Notes: generated by a model from the letters alone, not told the origin. Positions 1 to 9,536 are shown, numbered from the stretch's first letter. The stretch: 64,000 nt of DNA from JAGQRJ01 sp041402045 (GCA_041402045.1 JAWKSZ010000007.1:1-64000); one strand, 5' to 3'. Numbers and translations: made by a program.

Positions 1-807
1 GTGACCCCCGGCGAGGCGACGCTCCTGCGCGAGCTCCCGCGGCTGCAGACGCTCCTGGGCGAGACGGCCCCCGGAGATCGCGCGCGGATCCTGGACGTGG
101 TCTCGACCCTGATCGGCGGCATGCGCCTCGACCTCGAGCGCTTCCCCGGGGAGTTCGAGGGCGAGCTGCGCGCGCTGGAGACCGAGGCCGAGCTCCACGA
201 CTACTGCTACCGCGTCGCCGGCTGCGTGGGCGAGTTCTGGTCCTGGATCCACCTGGACCACCTCCGCTCCCTGCGCCGGGTGGACCCCGGGGCCTGGGCC
301 CGGGACGGGGTGCGCCTGGGCCACGCGCTGCAGCTCACGAACGTGCTGCGCGACGTGCCCCGCGACCTGCGGCACGGGCGCTGCTACATCCCCCTGGAAA
401 CCCTGGCCCAGGTCGGGCTCTCCCCGCGCGAGCTGCTCGAGCCCTCGGCCTGGGAGCGGCTGCGCCCGGCCTACGCCGGGCTCCTGGCCCGCGCCCTGGA
501 GCACGCCGACGCCGGCCTGGCCTACGTGCTCGCGACCCCCGCCCGGGAGCCCAAGCTGCGGCTGGCCGGCGCGCTGCCCCTGTTCCTCGCGGTCGAGACC
601 CTGGGGGTGGTGTGGGCGCACAACCCCCTCGACCCCCGCGCGCCGCGCAAGGTCTCGCGCCGCGCCGTCTACGCGCTGCTCGCCCGCAGCGCGCTCGCCG
701 TGCGCGAGGGACGCCGGCTGGCCGGGCTCTACGGGGCCCTGCGCCGCCGCGCAGGCTTCGGCGCGAGCTTGTGTCCGCCGGGCGCAGCGGCGAAGGTTGA
801 GCCATGA
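1..807 (+). CDS. Squalene/phytoene synthase family enzyme, 5' end cut by the window
   Basis: This is a head-to-head prenyltransferase that joins two prenyl diphosphates into a squalene- or phytoene-type product. The visible part carries the YCYRVAG segment near residue 68 and the second aspartate motif NVLRDVPRDLRHG, with D118 and D122 as the expected Mg-diphosphate ligands. The first DDxxD motif and perhaps 70 to 90 N-terminal residues are missing, so the GTG at base 1 is a window artefact and the gene starts upstream. Its stop overlaps the next start (ATGA at 804-807), which implies translational coupling with the Rieske oxygenase. The fragment does not show whether the product feeds hopanoids, sterols or carotenoids. 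Confidence 0.88.
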   Translation: MTPGEATLLRELPRLQTLLGETAPGDRARILDVVSTLIGGMRLDLERFPGEFEGELRALETEAELHDYCYRVAGCVGEFWSWIHLDHLRSLRRVDPGAWARDGVRLGHALQLTNVLRDVPRDLRHGRCYIPLETLAQVGLSPRELLEPSAWERLRPAYAGLLARALEHADAGLAYVLATPAREPKLRLAGALPLFLAVETLGVVWAHNPLDPRAPRKVSRRAVYALLARSALAVREGRRLAGLYGALRRRAGFGASLCPPGAAAKVEP

Positions 808-1880
808 ACGCGCCGCCCCCCACCCCCAGCGCCGCCGACCGACCGCTGCTCGAGCGCTGCGGGCGTCTGCGCGACTACTGGTACGTGGCCTGCACCGCCG
901 CCGAGCTGCGGGACCGGCCGCTGGGGCGGGTGATCCTGGAGGAGGCCCTGGTCGTGTTCCGCGACCCCCAGGGCCGGCCGGCGGTCCTCCGCGACCGCTG
1001 CCTGCATCGCAACGCCATGCTCTCCGAGGGCGAGCTCGAGGGCGGCTGCCTGCGCTGCCCGTACCACGGCTGGACCTTCGACGCCCGCGGGAGCTGCGTG
1101 CGGATCCCCAGCGAGGGGCCGGACTGCGCGCTCCCCAAGGAGCGGGTCCCGCGCTACCCCGCCCGCGAGCAAGACGGGCTGGTGTGGGTGTGGATGGGCG
1201 CGGGCGCTCCCGACAAGGAGCCCTTCCCCATGCCCCACTGGGACGAGCCAGGCTGGGGCGCGTACTACATGGTCACGTCCTTCGAGAACGACGTGACCAA
1301 CTGCGCCGAGAACTTCATGGACGTGCCGCACACGGTCTTCGTCCACAAGGGCTGGTTCCGCAGCACCACGCGCAAGCAGATCCGGGCCGTGGTCGAGCGC
1401 ACCCCGGACAGCGTGCTCGTGACCTACCACCAGCCCCAGGACACCATCGGCTTCAGCGGGTTCGTGCTCAACCCGAGGCGCGAGCCCATGGTGCACACCG
1501 ACAGGTTCTACCTGCCCAACATGACCCGGGTGGACTACGACTTCGGCTCCCGGCGCTCGTTCATCATCACCAGCCACTGCACCCCGGTCAGCGACCTGCG
1601 CACCCAGGTCTACACCCTGATCAGCTTTCGCCTGGGCAACCGCCTGCTGAACGCCCTCGGGCAGCGCCTGCTCCCGCCCTACACCCGGGAGGTGATCCAC
1701 CAGGACGTGGTGATCATGCGCAACCAGGGGCGCAGCCTCGAGCGCTACGGGGCCGACTTCCGCAACTCGCCCTGCGATGTGATCCACCGCTACATCGAGA
1801 GCCTGCGCGAGCACGAGGCCCGCGGCGCCGACGGCCCGGGGCCCCGTCCCCAGACCACCGAGGTCGACTTCTTCGTGTGA
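804..1880 (+). CDS. Rieske [2Fe-2S] non-heme iron oxygenase
   Basis: This 358-residue protein is a ring-hydroxylating-type oxygenase alpha subunit. The Rieske cluster ligands are C66-x-H68 (RCLHRN) and C85-x2-H88 (CPYHGW). The mononuclear iron site is the D173-x2-H176-x4-H181 motif in FMDVPHTVFVH. The enzyme would use electrons from a separate reductase, not found nearby, to insert oxygen into or desaturate an organic substrate. Coupling to a squalene/phytoene synthase gene suggests a terpenoid or other lipid substrate, but that is inference. The ATG at 804 gives an ATGA overlap with the upstream stop, and the 3' end has a GTGA overlap with the next, broken gene. The exact substrate class within the family cannot be read from sequence. 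Confidence 0.9.
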   Translation: MNAPPPTPSAADRPLLERCGRLRDYWYVACTAAELRDRPLGRVILEEALVVFRDPQGRPAVLRDRCLHRNAMLSEGELEGGCLRCPYHGWTFDARGSCVRIPSEGPDCALPKERVPRYPAREQDGLVWVWMGAGAPDKEPFPMPHWDEPGWGAYYMVTSFENDVTNCAENFMDVPHTVFVHKGWFRSTTRKQIRAVVERTPDSVLVTYHQPQDTIGFSGFVLNPRREPMVHTDRFYLPNMTRVDYDFGSRRSFIITSHCTPVSDLRTQVYTLISFRLGNRLLNALGQRLLPPYTREVIHQDVVIMRNQGRSLERYGADFRNSPCDVIHRYIESLREHEARGADGPGPRPQTTEVDFFV

Positions 1881-2974
1881 CGAAGCCCCGGGTGCGCGAG
1901 GCGACGTCGGCGGACAACCAGCGCCTGTGCGCGCTGTTCTCGAGCACCCCCATGGAGTCGGACCTCGTGCTCAGCGTGGAGCGGGGCCCGGACTTCTTCT
2001 CGCTCTACCGGCTCCAGACGCCCGACTACCGGGTCGACCGCGGAGCTCGAGGGGGAGCTCTGGGGATCGGCGACCGTCGCCCGCGACGGCTACCTGCGGG
2101 CGAGCTCTCCCGGGTGGCCTACCTCGGGGACCTGCGGCTGACTCCCTGCTGCGCGGCGGGTTCTTCCTCGGGCGCACCTCGCGGGGCTGGCGAGCACGGC
2201 GAACAGTTCGGGTTCGAGGTGGCTACACCGCGATCTCTGCCTCGAACCGGGTCGCGATCCGGGCCCTCGTCCGCCGCAGCAAGCGCTTCCCCGAGAAGCC
2301 TGTGTATCGCCCCCTGGCTGACTACGACATCCTGAATCTGATGTTCACCTGGCGCCGGAGGCCCGCGCCACGCCGCACGGTGCGCCGCGCCGAGGAGGGG
2401 GACCTCGCCGCCGTGGCCGAGTTCCTCGCCCGCGACCATGCTCGGCGCCCGTTCGGCCAGCGCCTGGACGAGGCCACCCTCCGCGAGCGCACCCGCTCCT
2501 GGCCCGACTTCGGCGTCGAGCTTCTTCCTCGCCTTCCGCGGCGAGACCCTGGTCGGGGTGGCCGCGCCCTGGGACGCCCACGCGGTCAAGCGCTTCCGCG
2601 TCCTCGACTACCGCGGCGGCATGCGCTGGGCCCGGCGCGCCTTCAACCTCGGCGCGGCCTTCGGCCGCTTCAGCCCCCTGCCCCCGCCGGGGGAGCTCCT
2701 GCGCTATTGCTACCTGACCCACGTGAGCATCGAGGACGACGACCCCGGGATCCTCGCCGCGCTCCTCGACCGGATCTACGCCGAGCTCCACGGCGCGGGC
2801 TACAGCTTCCTGACTGCCTACTGCGGCGCTGACGACCCGCTGCGCCCGGCCTTCGCGCGCTACCGCTGCATTCGCTTCCCCGCCAAGCTGTTCACGGTCA
2901 GCCTCCCGGGCAGCCGCTTCAACGACTGGGACCCGGGCCCGGGCCGCCCCGGCTTCGAGATCGCGTTTGCCTGA
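1877..2974 (+). pseudogene. GNAT-like acyltransferase-type protein, broken by several frameshifts
   Basis: A GTG at 1877 overlaps the Rieske stop and opens a reading frame beginning MTKPRVREATSADNQRLC, followed by MESDLVLSVERGPDFF, both typical of GNAT acetyltransferase N-termini. The frame is lost after about 2035. Sense resumes in another frame around 2220-2520 (AISASNRVAIRALVRRSKRF, later VRRAEEGDLAAVAEFLARDH) and again in the first frame from about 2520 to the TGA at 2972-2974. Joined together the pieces make a protein of about 365 residues with two GNAT-like halves. Codon use stays high-GC and protein-like throughout, so a few single-base indels explain the breaks. The substrate is unknown. 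It is the third gene of the operon with the prenyltransferase and Rieske oxygenase. Confidence 0.6.
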
Positions 2975-3011
2975 GCGGTAGGCAGGAGCGAAGCTCCTGC
3001 CCTACCGCTCA
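2972..3011 (+). terminator. Strong hairpin abutting the stop codon, GCGAAGC apex
   Basis: The sequence from 2972 folds into an 18-base-pair stem with one bulged C and a three-base loop. The arms are TGAGCGGTAGG-CAGGAGC and GCTCCTG-c-CCTACCGCTCA. The first base of the stem is the T of the TGA stop codon. There is no following run of T, so it may act as a Rho-assisted terminator or as an RNA-stabilising 3' structure rather than a classic intrinsic terminator. The apex GCGAAGC is the same as in the large hairpin at 55427-55502. Confidence 0.6.
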
Positions 3012-3030
3012 CGCGAACGCTGCTGGTTTC

Positions 3031-3140
3031 AGGGGGTCTGTCCCACCCCCTCGCCCTCGGGGCAAAGCCCCTCGGGCTCACCCCAAGGGGCTCGCGCGCG
3101 CTTCGCGCGCGCTGCGCGCTCGCGGCTGACGCCGCTCGCC
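3031..3140 (-). repeat. Dispersed ~110-bp repeat, GGGTCTGTCCC family, copy a
   Basis: This copy reads GGGGGTCTGTCCC, then a CGGGGCAAAGCCCC hairpin, then a run of alternating GCGCGC and CGCGCTCGCGGC. The same block occurs at 55521-55630 in the same orientation, and as two tandem 111-bp copies in the opposite orientation at 53941-54162. It contains no credible gene. The short open frames across it are artefacts of its composition. Confidence 0.7.
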
Positions 3141-3235
3141 GGCCGCGCCGGCGACGCCCGCTTCGCTCGCTCGCGGCTTCGCCCGCTCGCGGCTGTCACC
3201 GCTTGCCGGGCGCGCACGACCCGATCCCGCGCCCG

Positions 3236-3276
3236 AGCTCTGCGTTCCTCAGCGCCTCGGCGCCTCTGCGTTGAAC
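3236..3276 (+). repeat. Short dispersed repeat of the 'GCGCCTCTGCGTT' type
   Basis: The segment CTCTGCGTTCCTCAGCG followed by CCTCGGCGCCTCTGCGTTGA has an internal period of about 9 bases built on CTCNGCG. Closely similar short repeats occur in intergenic DNA of many unrelated bacteria. No function is visible, and it sits between other repeat blocks. Confidence 0.4.
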
Positions 3277-3375
3277 CCGACGACCCTGTCCGCCCCCTCA
3301 CCCTTCACGAGCCGTGCGGAACGGGTACGCATGAGCGGAGCCTTCGCGACGGTGGCCGCTGCGCGCGGGAGGGGG

Positions 3376-3650
3376 CGCCCACGAGAGGGCGGAGCCCCCC
3401 TCCATTCTTCGCGAACGTGCGGCGCGGGTGGGCTCGAGCGGAGCCTTGGCGAGCTTGGCGGCCTTGGCGGTTCACGACCCGGACGCCGCCGACGTCGCGC
3501 GCGAGAGGGGTCCCTGCGCCACGCCCACGAGAGGGCGGAGCCCCCTCTCCACTCTTCTCGAACGTGCGGGGCGGGTGGGCGCGAGCGGAGCCTTGGCGAG
3601 CTTGGCGGCCTTGGCGGTTCACGAACCGGACCCCGCCGACGTCGCGCGTG
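3376..3650 (+). repeat. Tandem duplication of a ~146-bp unit carrying the TTGGCG 9-mer repeat
   Basis: Two units start at 3376 and 3522 (CGCCCACGAGAGGGCGGAG) and are highly similar, with a period of 146-147 bases. Each ends with a 9-base-period block, CTTGGCGAG CTTGGCGGC CTTGGCGGT, at 3443-3470 and 3590-3617, followed by TTCACGA. The same 9-mer block recurs as an inverted pair at 22378-22519. The region is non-coding. The real start of the next gene is at 3751, after the repeats. Confidence 0.7.
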
Positions 3651-3750
3651 CGCTGTGCGCCAGCAGCACGGCTGCGCCGCCTCCGCGCCGCGTCGGGTGT
3701 TCCGACATTCCGCTCCCCAGCGGGGGGGCATTCGCGCTACAACAAGGCCC

Positions 3751-6234
3751 ATGACTTGGCGTTCCGTCCTCCCGGTGATCCTCTGCCTGACGCTCGCGAG
3801 CGCGGCGGGGGAGGACGCGCCGACGCTGGAGAGCGGGGTCGGCGCCGAGCGCTACAACGAGATCGGGCGCGCGCTGGTCGACGAGCTCAAGGGCTGGGGC
3901 AAGGCCTTCATCAAGGGCGACCTCGCGACCCTCAGCTCGGCGGTGGCCCAGGCGCCCTGCGTGGGACCCGCGCGGGCGGCGCACTCGCTGACGCCGCCCC
4001 TCGAGGCCTGGACCGTGGGCGCCGGCGAGCCGCTGGAGCTGGCCGCGTTCTGGGAGACCTGGCGCGCGCGCTGGGCCCACGTGGACGAGGTCCTGTTCAA
4101 GCTCGACCGGATCGAGGCCGTCGCCGACAGCGGGGCGATCGAGGCGCGGGCCCGGCTGGAGGTCGTGGGCGAGGGCGCCGACGGCCGCCGCCTGCTCGAG
4201 AGCTTCGTCGTGGGGGGTACCTGGCGCGAGCGGGTCGGGGAGTCGCCGCTGCCCGAGGCCCTGCGCGTGGAAGGCGGCCAGGGCTGCGCGGGCCCGGGAG
4301 ACCTGCTCGTCGACGAGGCCCCGGCCCGCGGGATCAGCTTCATGGGCCGGCCGGACTCGCGCTTCCTCCCGCCCTCGAAGGACCTGCGCTATCAGGTGAT
4401 CCGCCACGCCGTGGGCGGCGCCTCGGCCGGGGACATAGACGGCGACGGCTACGACGACCTGCTGCTCACCTCGGGCGAGGGGCTGCGCTTGTTCCGCTGC
4501 GACGCGGAGGGCCGCTTCCACGACGTCACCGCGGAGGCGGGCCTCGGCGGGCTGCGCCACGTGAACGTGGGCCTGTTCGCCGACTTCGACAACGACGGCG
4601 ACGCGGACCTGTTCCTCGGGAAGTTCTACGGGCGCAACCAGCTGTTCCGGAACGACGGCAAGGGCGCGTTCACCGACGTGACCGAGGCCTCGGGCCTCGC
4701 GCAGGACGACATGACCGCGGTGGCCTGCGCGCTGGACGCCGACGGCGACGGACTGCTCGACCTCTACCTCGGGCGCTTCCTCGACGCGCGCAGCGAGGTC
4801 CCCGACGCGATCCTCTACAGCCGCAACGGCGCCCCGAACCGGCTCTACAAGGGTCTGGGCGGGCTGCGCTTCGAGGACGTGAGCGAGGCCTCGGGCGCCG
4901 ACGACGCGGGGCTGACCCTGGGGGTCGGCGCCGCCGACTACGACGGCGACGGCGACCAGGACCTCTACCTGAGCAACGACTACGGCCGCAACGTGTTCCT
5001 CGAGAACCAGGGCGACGGGACCTTCGTCGACCGGGCCCTTGACAACGGGACCCTCGCGATCTCGGGCGGCATGAGCGTGGGCTGGGGCGACGTCGACGGC
5101 GACGGGCGCCTGGACATCTACGTCTCCAGCATTCGCTCGAACCAGCGCTGGTTCTCGGAAGACGTGAACATTCGGCGCTACGTGCTGAACATCGTGCAGA
5201 GCCAGCGCCGCGACCGGCTGCAGGCCCTGTTCCTCGACATGCGCAAGCACCTGGGGGAGGACTGGGACCAGGTGGGCAAGCGCTCGCTGGCCGGGAACTA
5301 CCTCCTGCGCCAGACCCAGGACGGCGTGTTCGAGGACGTGAGCTGGGAGGCCGGAGCCCGCCCGCCGGGGTGGTACTGGAGCTCCGGGTTCTACGACGTA
5401 GACAACGACGGGCGCCAGGACGTGCTCGCGATCAACGGCTGGATCACGGGCAAGCTCCAGGACGACTTGTGACTGCCCTTCGCCGAAGGCGCCGTGGGCG
5501 CCTCCTCCGCCGCTGAAGAAGAAGAGATCTACACCGACCTGTTCCTGGGCGAGCGCTCTTGGAACGGGCGCGAACGCAACCGGCTGCTGCTCAACGCCGG
5601 CGCCGGTTGGCCGCTGATCGACGCCAGCGCCGGGACCGGGATCGACGACCTCCGCGACGGGCGGGGCATGGCCGCCGCCGACTACGACCACGACGGCGAC
5701 CTCGACTTCGCCGTGGCCAACTACGAGGCCCCGGCCGCGCTGTGGATCAACCGCTGGGGCCAGGAGCGGCGCTGGGTCGCCGTGCGCCTGCAGGGCACCC
5801 AGGCCAACCGCGACGGGATCGGCGCGACCTGCGTCGCCCACGTCGGCAGCCAGCAGCTCCTGCGGGTCGTGGGCGCGGGCCACGGCTACGCCGGTCAGAA
5901 CTCCCTGGAGCAGCTCTTCGGCCTCGGCGCCGCGACGCAGATCGACTCCCTCGAGGTGCGCTGGCCCGGCGGCGCGCGCGAGAGCTTCGGACCCCTGGCC
6001 GCAGGGAGCCGCGTGCGCCTGGTGCAAGGCGAGGGCCAGGCCCTCACCGGCGACCTCGCGTCGTCCCCGCCCATCGAGAGCCAGCGCGGGATCCCCCTCG
6101 TGCCCCCGGCCGAGGCCTACGAGCTGCCCACCTGGCTGTTCTTCGCCATGCTCGTGCCCCCGCTGTTCCTGATCCTGATGGCGACCTTCACCCGCAAGCT
6201 CGGCAGCGGCGGCGGTCCCACGCCCAAGGCCTGA
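3751..6234 (+). CDS. Secreted FG-GAP/VCBS repeat protein with ASPIC/UnbV domain, interrupted by in-frame TGA
   Basis: Translation from ATG 3751 begins with a signal peptide (MTWRSVLPVILCLTLASAAG). A unique N-terminal domain of about 200 residues follows. Then come at least seven DxDxDG calcium-type FG-GAP motifs (DIDGDGYDD, DFDNDGDAD, DADGDGLLD, DYDGDGDQD, DVDGDGRLD, DVDNDGRQD, DYDHDGDLD), typical of a beta-propeller. The ASPIC/UnbV region lies around 5730-6020. The C-terminus has a membrane segment (TWLFFAMLVPPLFLILMATF) and a basic tail, so the protein is probably anchored. A TGA at 5470-5472 falls after LQDD-L, and the same frame then continues without a break for 254 codons. It is therefore one gene of about 827 codons with a nonsense change or base error; TGG (Trp) would restore it. 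Function beyond extracellular calcium-dependent adhesion or binding is unknown. Confidence 0.85.
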
Positions 6235-6300
6235 GGGCCTGACGCGGCGCGCAGCGCGACCGGGCGGGCAGGGGGCGGACCGCGGGGGTAACATGCCTGC

Positions 6301-8058
6301 GTGAAGTTCCTCACCGGCATTCCCGTGGTCGACGGCGTCGTGATCGGCGAGGCCTACCTCCTCGACACCGAGAACTACGCGATCACCCAGCGCTTCGTGC
6401 ACCCGCCCACCCCGGAGGCCGCGGAGCGCGAGTGGCGGCGCTTCGAGGACGCGACCGAGCGCGCCAAGCGCGGGGTCGAGAGCGAGCTCGACGAGAACGT
6501 ACGCGAGAAGCGCCTCACCGACTCGACCGCCAAGATCTTCCACGGCCACAAGGAGATGTTCGACGACCCGAGTATCGCCAAGTATGTGCGAGAGCGGGTG
6601 TTCGAGTCCTACTGGTCGCCGGAGTACGCCGTCAGCCGCAAGCTGAACTCGATCCGTAAGCAGTGGTCGGGGATCCCGATCCTGCGCCAGCGGCTCTCGG
6701 ACCTCGACGACGTGCAGAGCCGCTGGTTGCAGCAGCTCCTCGGCAAGAAGCGCGAGGGCCTGCGGGACCTCGACCGCGACGTGGTCCTGATCGCGCGCGA
6801 CCTGACCCCGGCCCAGACCGCGAACCTCCCGCTGAAGTGGGTGCGCGGCTTCGCCACCGACTTCGGCGGCAAGACCTCCCACACCGCGATCATCGCCCAG
6901 AGCCGCCAGATCCCCGCCGTGGTCGGCGTGAACGGGCTCACGGCCATGATCGGCGGCGGCGAGACGGTGATCGTCGACGGCCAGGAAGGCCGGGTGATCA
7001 TCGACCCCGACGCGGGGACGATCGCCCAGTACCGGGAGCGCCAGGAGAAGCACGAGCGCTACCTGCGTGAGCTGGAGGAGCTGCGCCTGCTCCCTGCGGA
7101 GACCCGCGACGGGACCCGGGTGCGGATCTTCGCGAACATCGAGTATCCCGAGGAGATCGAGTCGGCGATCGCCGCCGGCGCCGAGGGGATCGGGCTCTAC
7201 CGCACCGAGTTCCTCTACGAGCACGGGCGGCCGGAGCCCGACGATGAGACCCACTACAAGGCCTACGCCAAGGCGGTGGAGCTGCTCGAGGGCAAGCCGC
7301 TCGTGATCCGCACCCTCGACCTGGGCGCGGACAAGTTCACCCCCGAGGGCTACGGCCACGAGCAGAACCCGTTCCTCGGCTGCCGCTCGATCCGCTACTG
7401 CCTGCTCGAACGCCGCGACGTGTTCGAGCAGCAGCTGCGCGCGATCCTGCGGGTCAGCGCCAAGGGCGACGTGCGGATCATGCTCCCCATGATCTCGTCC
7501 CTCGAGGAGCTGGAGCTGGCCAAGAAGATCATCGAGGGCGTGAAGCACGAGCTGCGCGAGCGCGGTGTGCCCTTCGACGAGGCGATCCGGGTCGGGATCA
7601 TGATCGAGGTCCCCTCGGCGGCGCTCATGGCCGACGTGCTGGCGCGCCACGCCGACTTCTTCAGCATCGGCACCAACGACCTCGTGCAGTACACCCTCGC
7701 GGTAGACCGGGTGAACGCCCGGGTGGCGCAGCTCTATCAGCCCACGCACCCCGCGGTGTTCCGCCTCGTGCTCCAGACCATCGAGGCCGCGCGGCGGCAC
7801 AAGATCCCGGTGAGCATCTGCGGTGAGCTGTCGGGCGAGCCGCACTTCGCCCTGCCGTTGGTCGGCCTGGGCATGCGCGACCTGTCCATGACCTCCTCCA
7901 CCATTCCGCGGGTGAAGCGCTTCATTCGCTCGATCAGCGCGCTGGAGGCCGGGCGGACCATCGACAAGGTCCTCGCCCAGGAGACCGCCACCGAGAGCCT
8001 GGACCTGCTGCTGCTGCGCGCCCAGGAGATCGACCCCGAGCTCTACGCGACCCACTGA
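6301..8058 (+). CDS. ptsI: Phosphoenolpyruvate-protein phosphotransferase (PTS enzyme I)
   Basis: Enzyme I transfers phosphate from phosphoenolpyruvate to the HPr protein at the head of the phosphotransferase system, in the cytoplasm. The 585-residue length is normal. The swivelling phosphohistidine domain shows GGKTSHTAIIA with the catalytic His at position 194. The PEP-binding TIM barrel shows GIGLYRTEFLY, the NPFLGCRSIR segment, IMIEVPSAALMAD and FFSIGTNDLVQYT. The C-terminus has SICGELSGEP with the active-site Cys. The GTG at 6301 is the first in-frame start and gives the expected MKFLTGIPVVDGVVIG N-terminus. No gene for HPr or a sugar permease lies next to it, so the system may be regulatory rather than sugar-transporting. 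That last point is inference. Confidence 0.96.
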   Translation: MKFLTGIPVVDGVVIGEAYLLDTENYAITQRFVHPPTPEAAEREWRRFEDATERAKRGVESELDENVREKRLTDSTAKIFHGHKEMFDDPSIAKYVRERVFESYWSPEYAVSRKLNSIRKQWSGIPILRQRLSDLDDVQSRWLQQLLGKKREGLRDLDRDVVLIARDLTPAQTANLPLKWVRGFATDFGGKTSHTAIIAQSRQIPAVVGVNGLTAMIGGGETVIVDGQEGRVIIDPDAGTIAQYRERQEKHERYLRELEELRLLPAETRDGTRVRIFANIEYPEEIESAIAAGAEGIGLYRTEFLYEHGRPEPDDETHYKAYAKAVELLEGKPLVIRTLDLGADKFTPEGYGHEQNPFLGCRSIRYCLLERRDVFEQQLRAILRVSAKGDVRIMLPMISSLEELELAKKIIEGVKHELRERGVPFDEAIRVGIMIEVPSAALMADVLARHADFFSIGTNDLVQYTLAVDRVNARVAQLYQPTHPAVFRLVLQTIEAARRHKIPVSICGELSGEPHFALPLVGLGMRDLSMTSSTIPRVKRFIRSISALEAGRTIDKVLAQETATESLDLLLLRAQEIDPELYATH

Positions 8059-8506
8059 ACTCAGGGCTTAGGCGCAGGCGCTTGTCGTGCAAAGAGTTGT
8101 GCGCGTGAGCGCGGGCGTCGCTCCGGTGTCGGTGGTATATGGATCCTAGAGCGGTGAGCCCCTCGCGGGCGGCGGACCTCGGAGACTCCTCTGGACGATC
8201 GGGACCCAACGGCCTTTCCCTTCTTCCTGCGGGCTCCGAATCCCCGGCGTCAGGGTGGGTCGCAGCGACCCCACGGATGAGGAGGCGCATGATCGAAGGA
8301 CCACGGAGCCCCGCCGCAGGCGGCTCCCCGGGCGGGTTGGTCAACCCACTTGCTCAGCTTGCGTTAGGAAGGGGGGCGAAGTATAGTCCCCCGGCATGGG
8401 GAAGGGGGTTCCCTCGAGGCACGCTCCACGGGCGTAGGGTAGTTCTCTACGCGACCGACGGAGTGTGCCGCCGAGGGCTCGCCGCTCGCGACCCAGGAGG
8501 GCTGTA
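8059..8506. other. Intergenic region upstream of the pilus operon
   Basis: These 448 bases hold no credible gene. A palindrome-like GGGTTGGTCAACCC lies at 8335-8348, just upstream of a promoter-like pair at 8359-8387. No terminator for ptsI is obvious. The leader between the promoter and pilM is about 120 bases. Confidence 0.5.
8359..8387 (+). promoter_or_regulatory. Candidate sigma70-type promoter for the pilM operon
   Basis: TTGCGT at 8359-8364 and TATAGT at 8382-8387 are separated by exactly 17 bases. The -10 box matches the consensus at five of six positions, which stands out in DNA this rich in GC. The -35 box matches weakly. A GGGTTG/CAACCC near-palindrome ends 11 bases upstream of the -35 box and could be an operator. 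This is a by-eye call. Confidence 0.4.
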
Positions 8507-9535
8507 GTGCTAGGTAGGAACAAGCCGATCCTCGCCATCGACATCGGCTCGAGCGAGATCAAGGCGTTGGAGGTCAGCGACACCTCCCGGGGGATCACGC
8601 TCACCGGCTTCGGCCGCACGCGGATCAGCAGCCAGAACGACACGATCATGGCGATCAACGAGCTCATGCAGAAGTGCCGGTTCAAGACCAAGCGCTGCGT
8701 GACCTCGGTCTCGGGTCGCTCGGTGATCGTGCGCTACGTGGACATGCACCAAATGTCGGAGGACGACCTCCGGCAGGCGATCCGCTTCGAGGCTGACAAG
8801 TACATTCCCTTCGAAGTCGACGACGTGGTCATGGACACCCAGATCCTCGAAGACAACGTCGCGTCCTCGGACCAGGCCAGCATGCGCGTGCTCCTGGTCG
8901 CCGTGCGCAAGAGCCTGATCGAGGAGCACCTGCTGCTGCTCCAGGAGGCCGGGCTCTCGCCGCTGACGATCGACGTCGACGCCTTCGCGCTGGGCAACGC
9001 CTTCGAGCTGCGCGCGACCCGCATGGGCGGCCTCTCGCCGGAGAAGGTCGTGGCCCTGATCGACATCGGCGCCAACAAGACCAACATCAACATCCTCAAG
9101 GGCCCGGTGAGCTACTTCACCCGTGAGGTCTACCTCGCGGGCAACGACTTCACCGAGGCGGTCTCGCGCAAGTTCAACCTGGAGCCCGACGAGGCCGAGC
9201 GCTTCAAGGCGGACCCGGGCGATCAGGCCTCCGACGTCGAGGAGGCGATCCTGCCGACCCTCGACGACCTGGGCAACGAGATCCAGCTCTCCTTCGACTA
9301 CTTCGAGAACCAGTTCGATCGGGTCGTGGAAGAGGTCTACGTCAGCGGCGGCAGCGCGCGGCTCCCGGGCCTGCAGCGGGCCTTCGAGGGCGCCTTCGAG
9401 AAGAGCGTCGTGTTCTGGAACCCGCTGGAGGGCGTCGAGGTCTCGGCGGCCAAGATCGACACCCGAGTGCTCGAGGCGTACGCCGGCCAGCTGGCCGTCG
9501 GGGTCGGCCTCGCGACCCGCGTGAGGAGGTGGTAG
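8507..9535 (+). CDS. pilM: Type IV pilus assembly ATPase-fold protein PilM
   Basis: PilM is an actin-like cytoplasmic protein that binds the N-terminal tail of PilN and forms part of the inner-membrane pilus platform. The 342-residue protein opens MLGRNKPILAIDIGSSEIK, the phosphate-1 motif of the FtsA/PilM fold. It continues with IRYVDMHQMSEDDLRQAIRF and YIPFEVDDVVMD, and shows ALIDIGANKTNINI (phosphate-2) and VEEVYVSGGSARLPGL (adenosine motif). The GTG at 8507 is chosen because a perfect AGGAGG lies at 8495-8500, six bases upstream. An in-frame ATG at 8465 has no such site and would add an unlikely arginine-rich tail. The gene is followed at once by pilN. Confidence 0.93.
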   Translation: MLGRNKPILAIDIGSSEIKALEVSDTSRGITLTGFGRTRISSQNDTIMAINELMQKCRFKTKRCVTSVSGRSVIVRYVDMHQMSEDDLRQAIRFEADKYIPFEVDDVVMDTQILEDNVASSDQASMRVLLVAVRKSLIEEHLLLLQEAGLSPLTIDVDAFALGNAFELRATRMGGLSPEKVVALIDIGANKTNINILKGPVSYFTREVYLAGNDFTEAVSRKFNLEPDEAERFKADPGDQASDVEEAILPTLDDLGNEIQLSFDYFENQFDRVVEEVYVSGGSARLPGLQRAFEGAFEKSVVFWNPLEGVEVSAAKIDTRVLEAYAGQLAVGVGLATRVRRW

Positions 9536-9536
9536 C

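Noticed and set aside
3271..3750. Upstream extension of the FG-GAP gene to 3271
   Set aside because: The stretch is the tandem 146-bp repeat and reads as arginine-rich noise. The signal peptide begins at ATG 3751.
5470..5501. Selenocysteine insertion at the TGA
   Set aside because: The downstream stem is only six pairs with a three-base loop, the family is not known to use selenocysteine, and no selenocysteine machinery is in the window. A base error or nonsense mutation is simpler.
3619..8055. Very long antisense reading frame opposite the FG-GAP and ptsI genes
   Set aside because: It lacks any domain pattern, is rich in repetitive V, L, A, G, H and D from the complement of GC-rich codons, and runs across intergenic repeats. 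It is a shadow frame.
8465..8506. Earlier ATG start for pilM at 8465
   Set aside because: It would add an arginine-rich tail with no ribosome site, while AGGAGG precedes GTG 8507 at the right distance.
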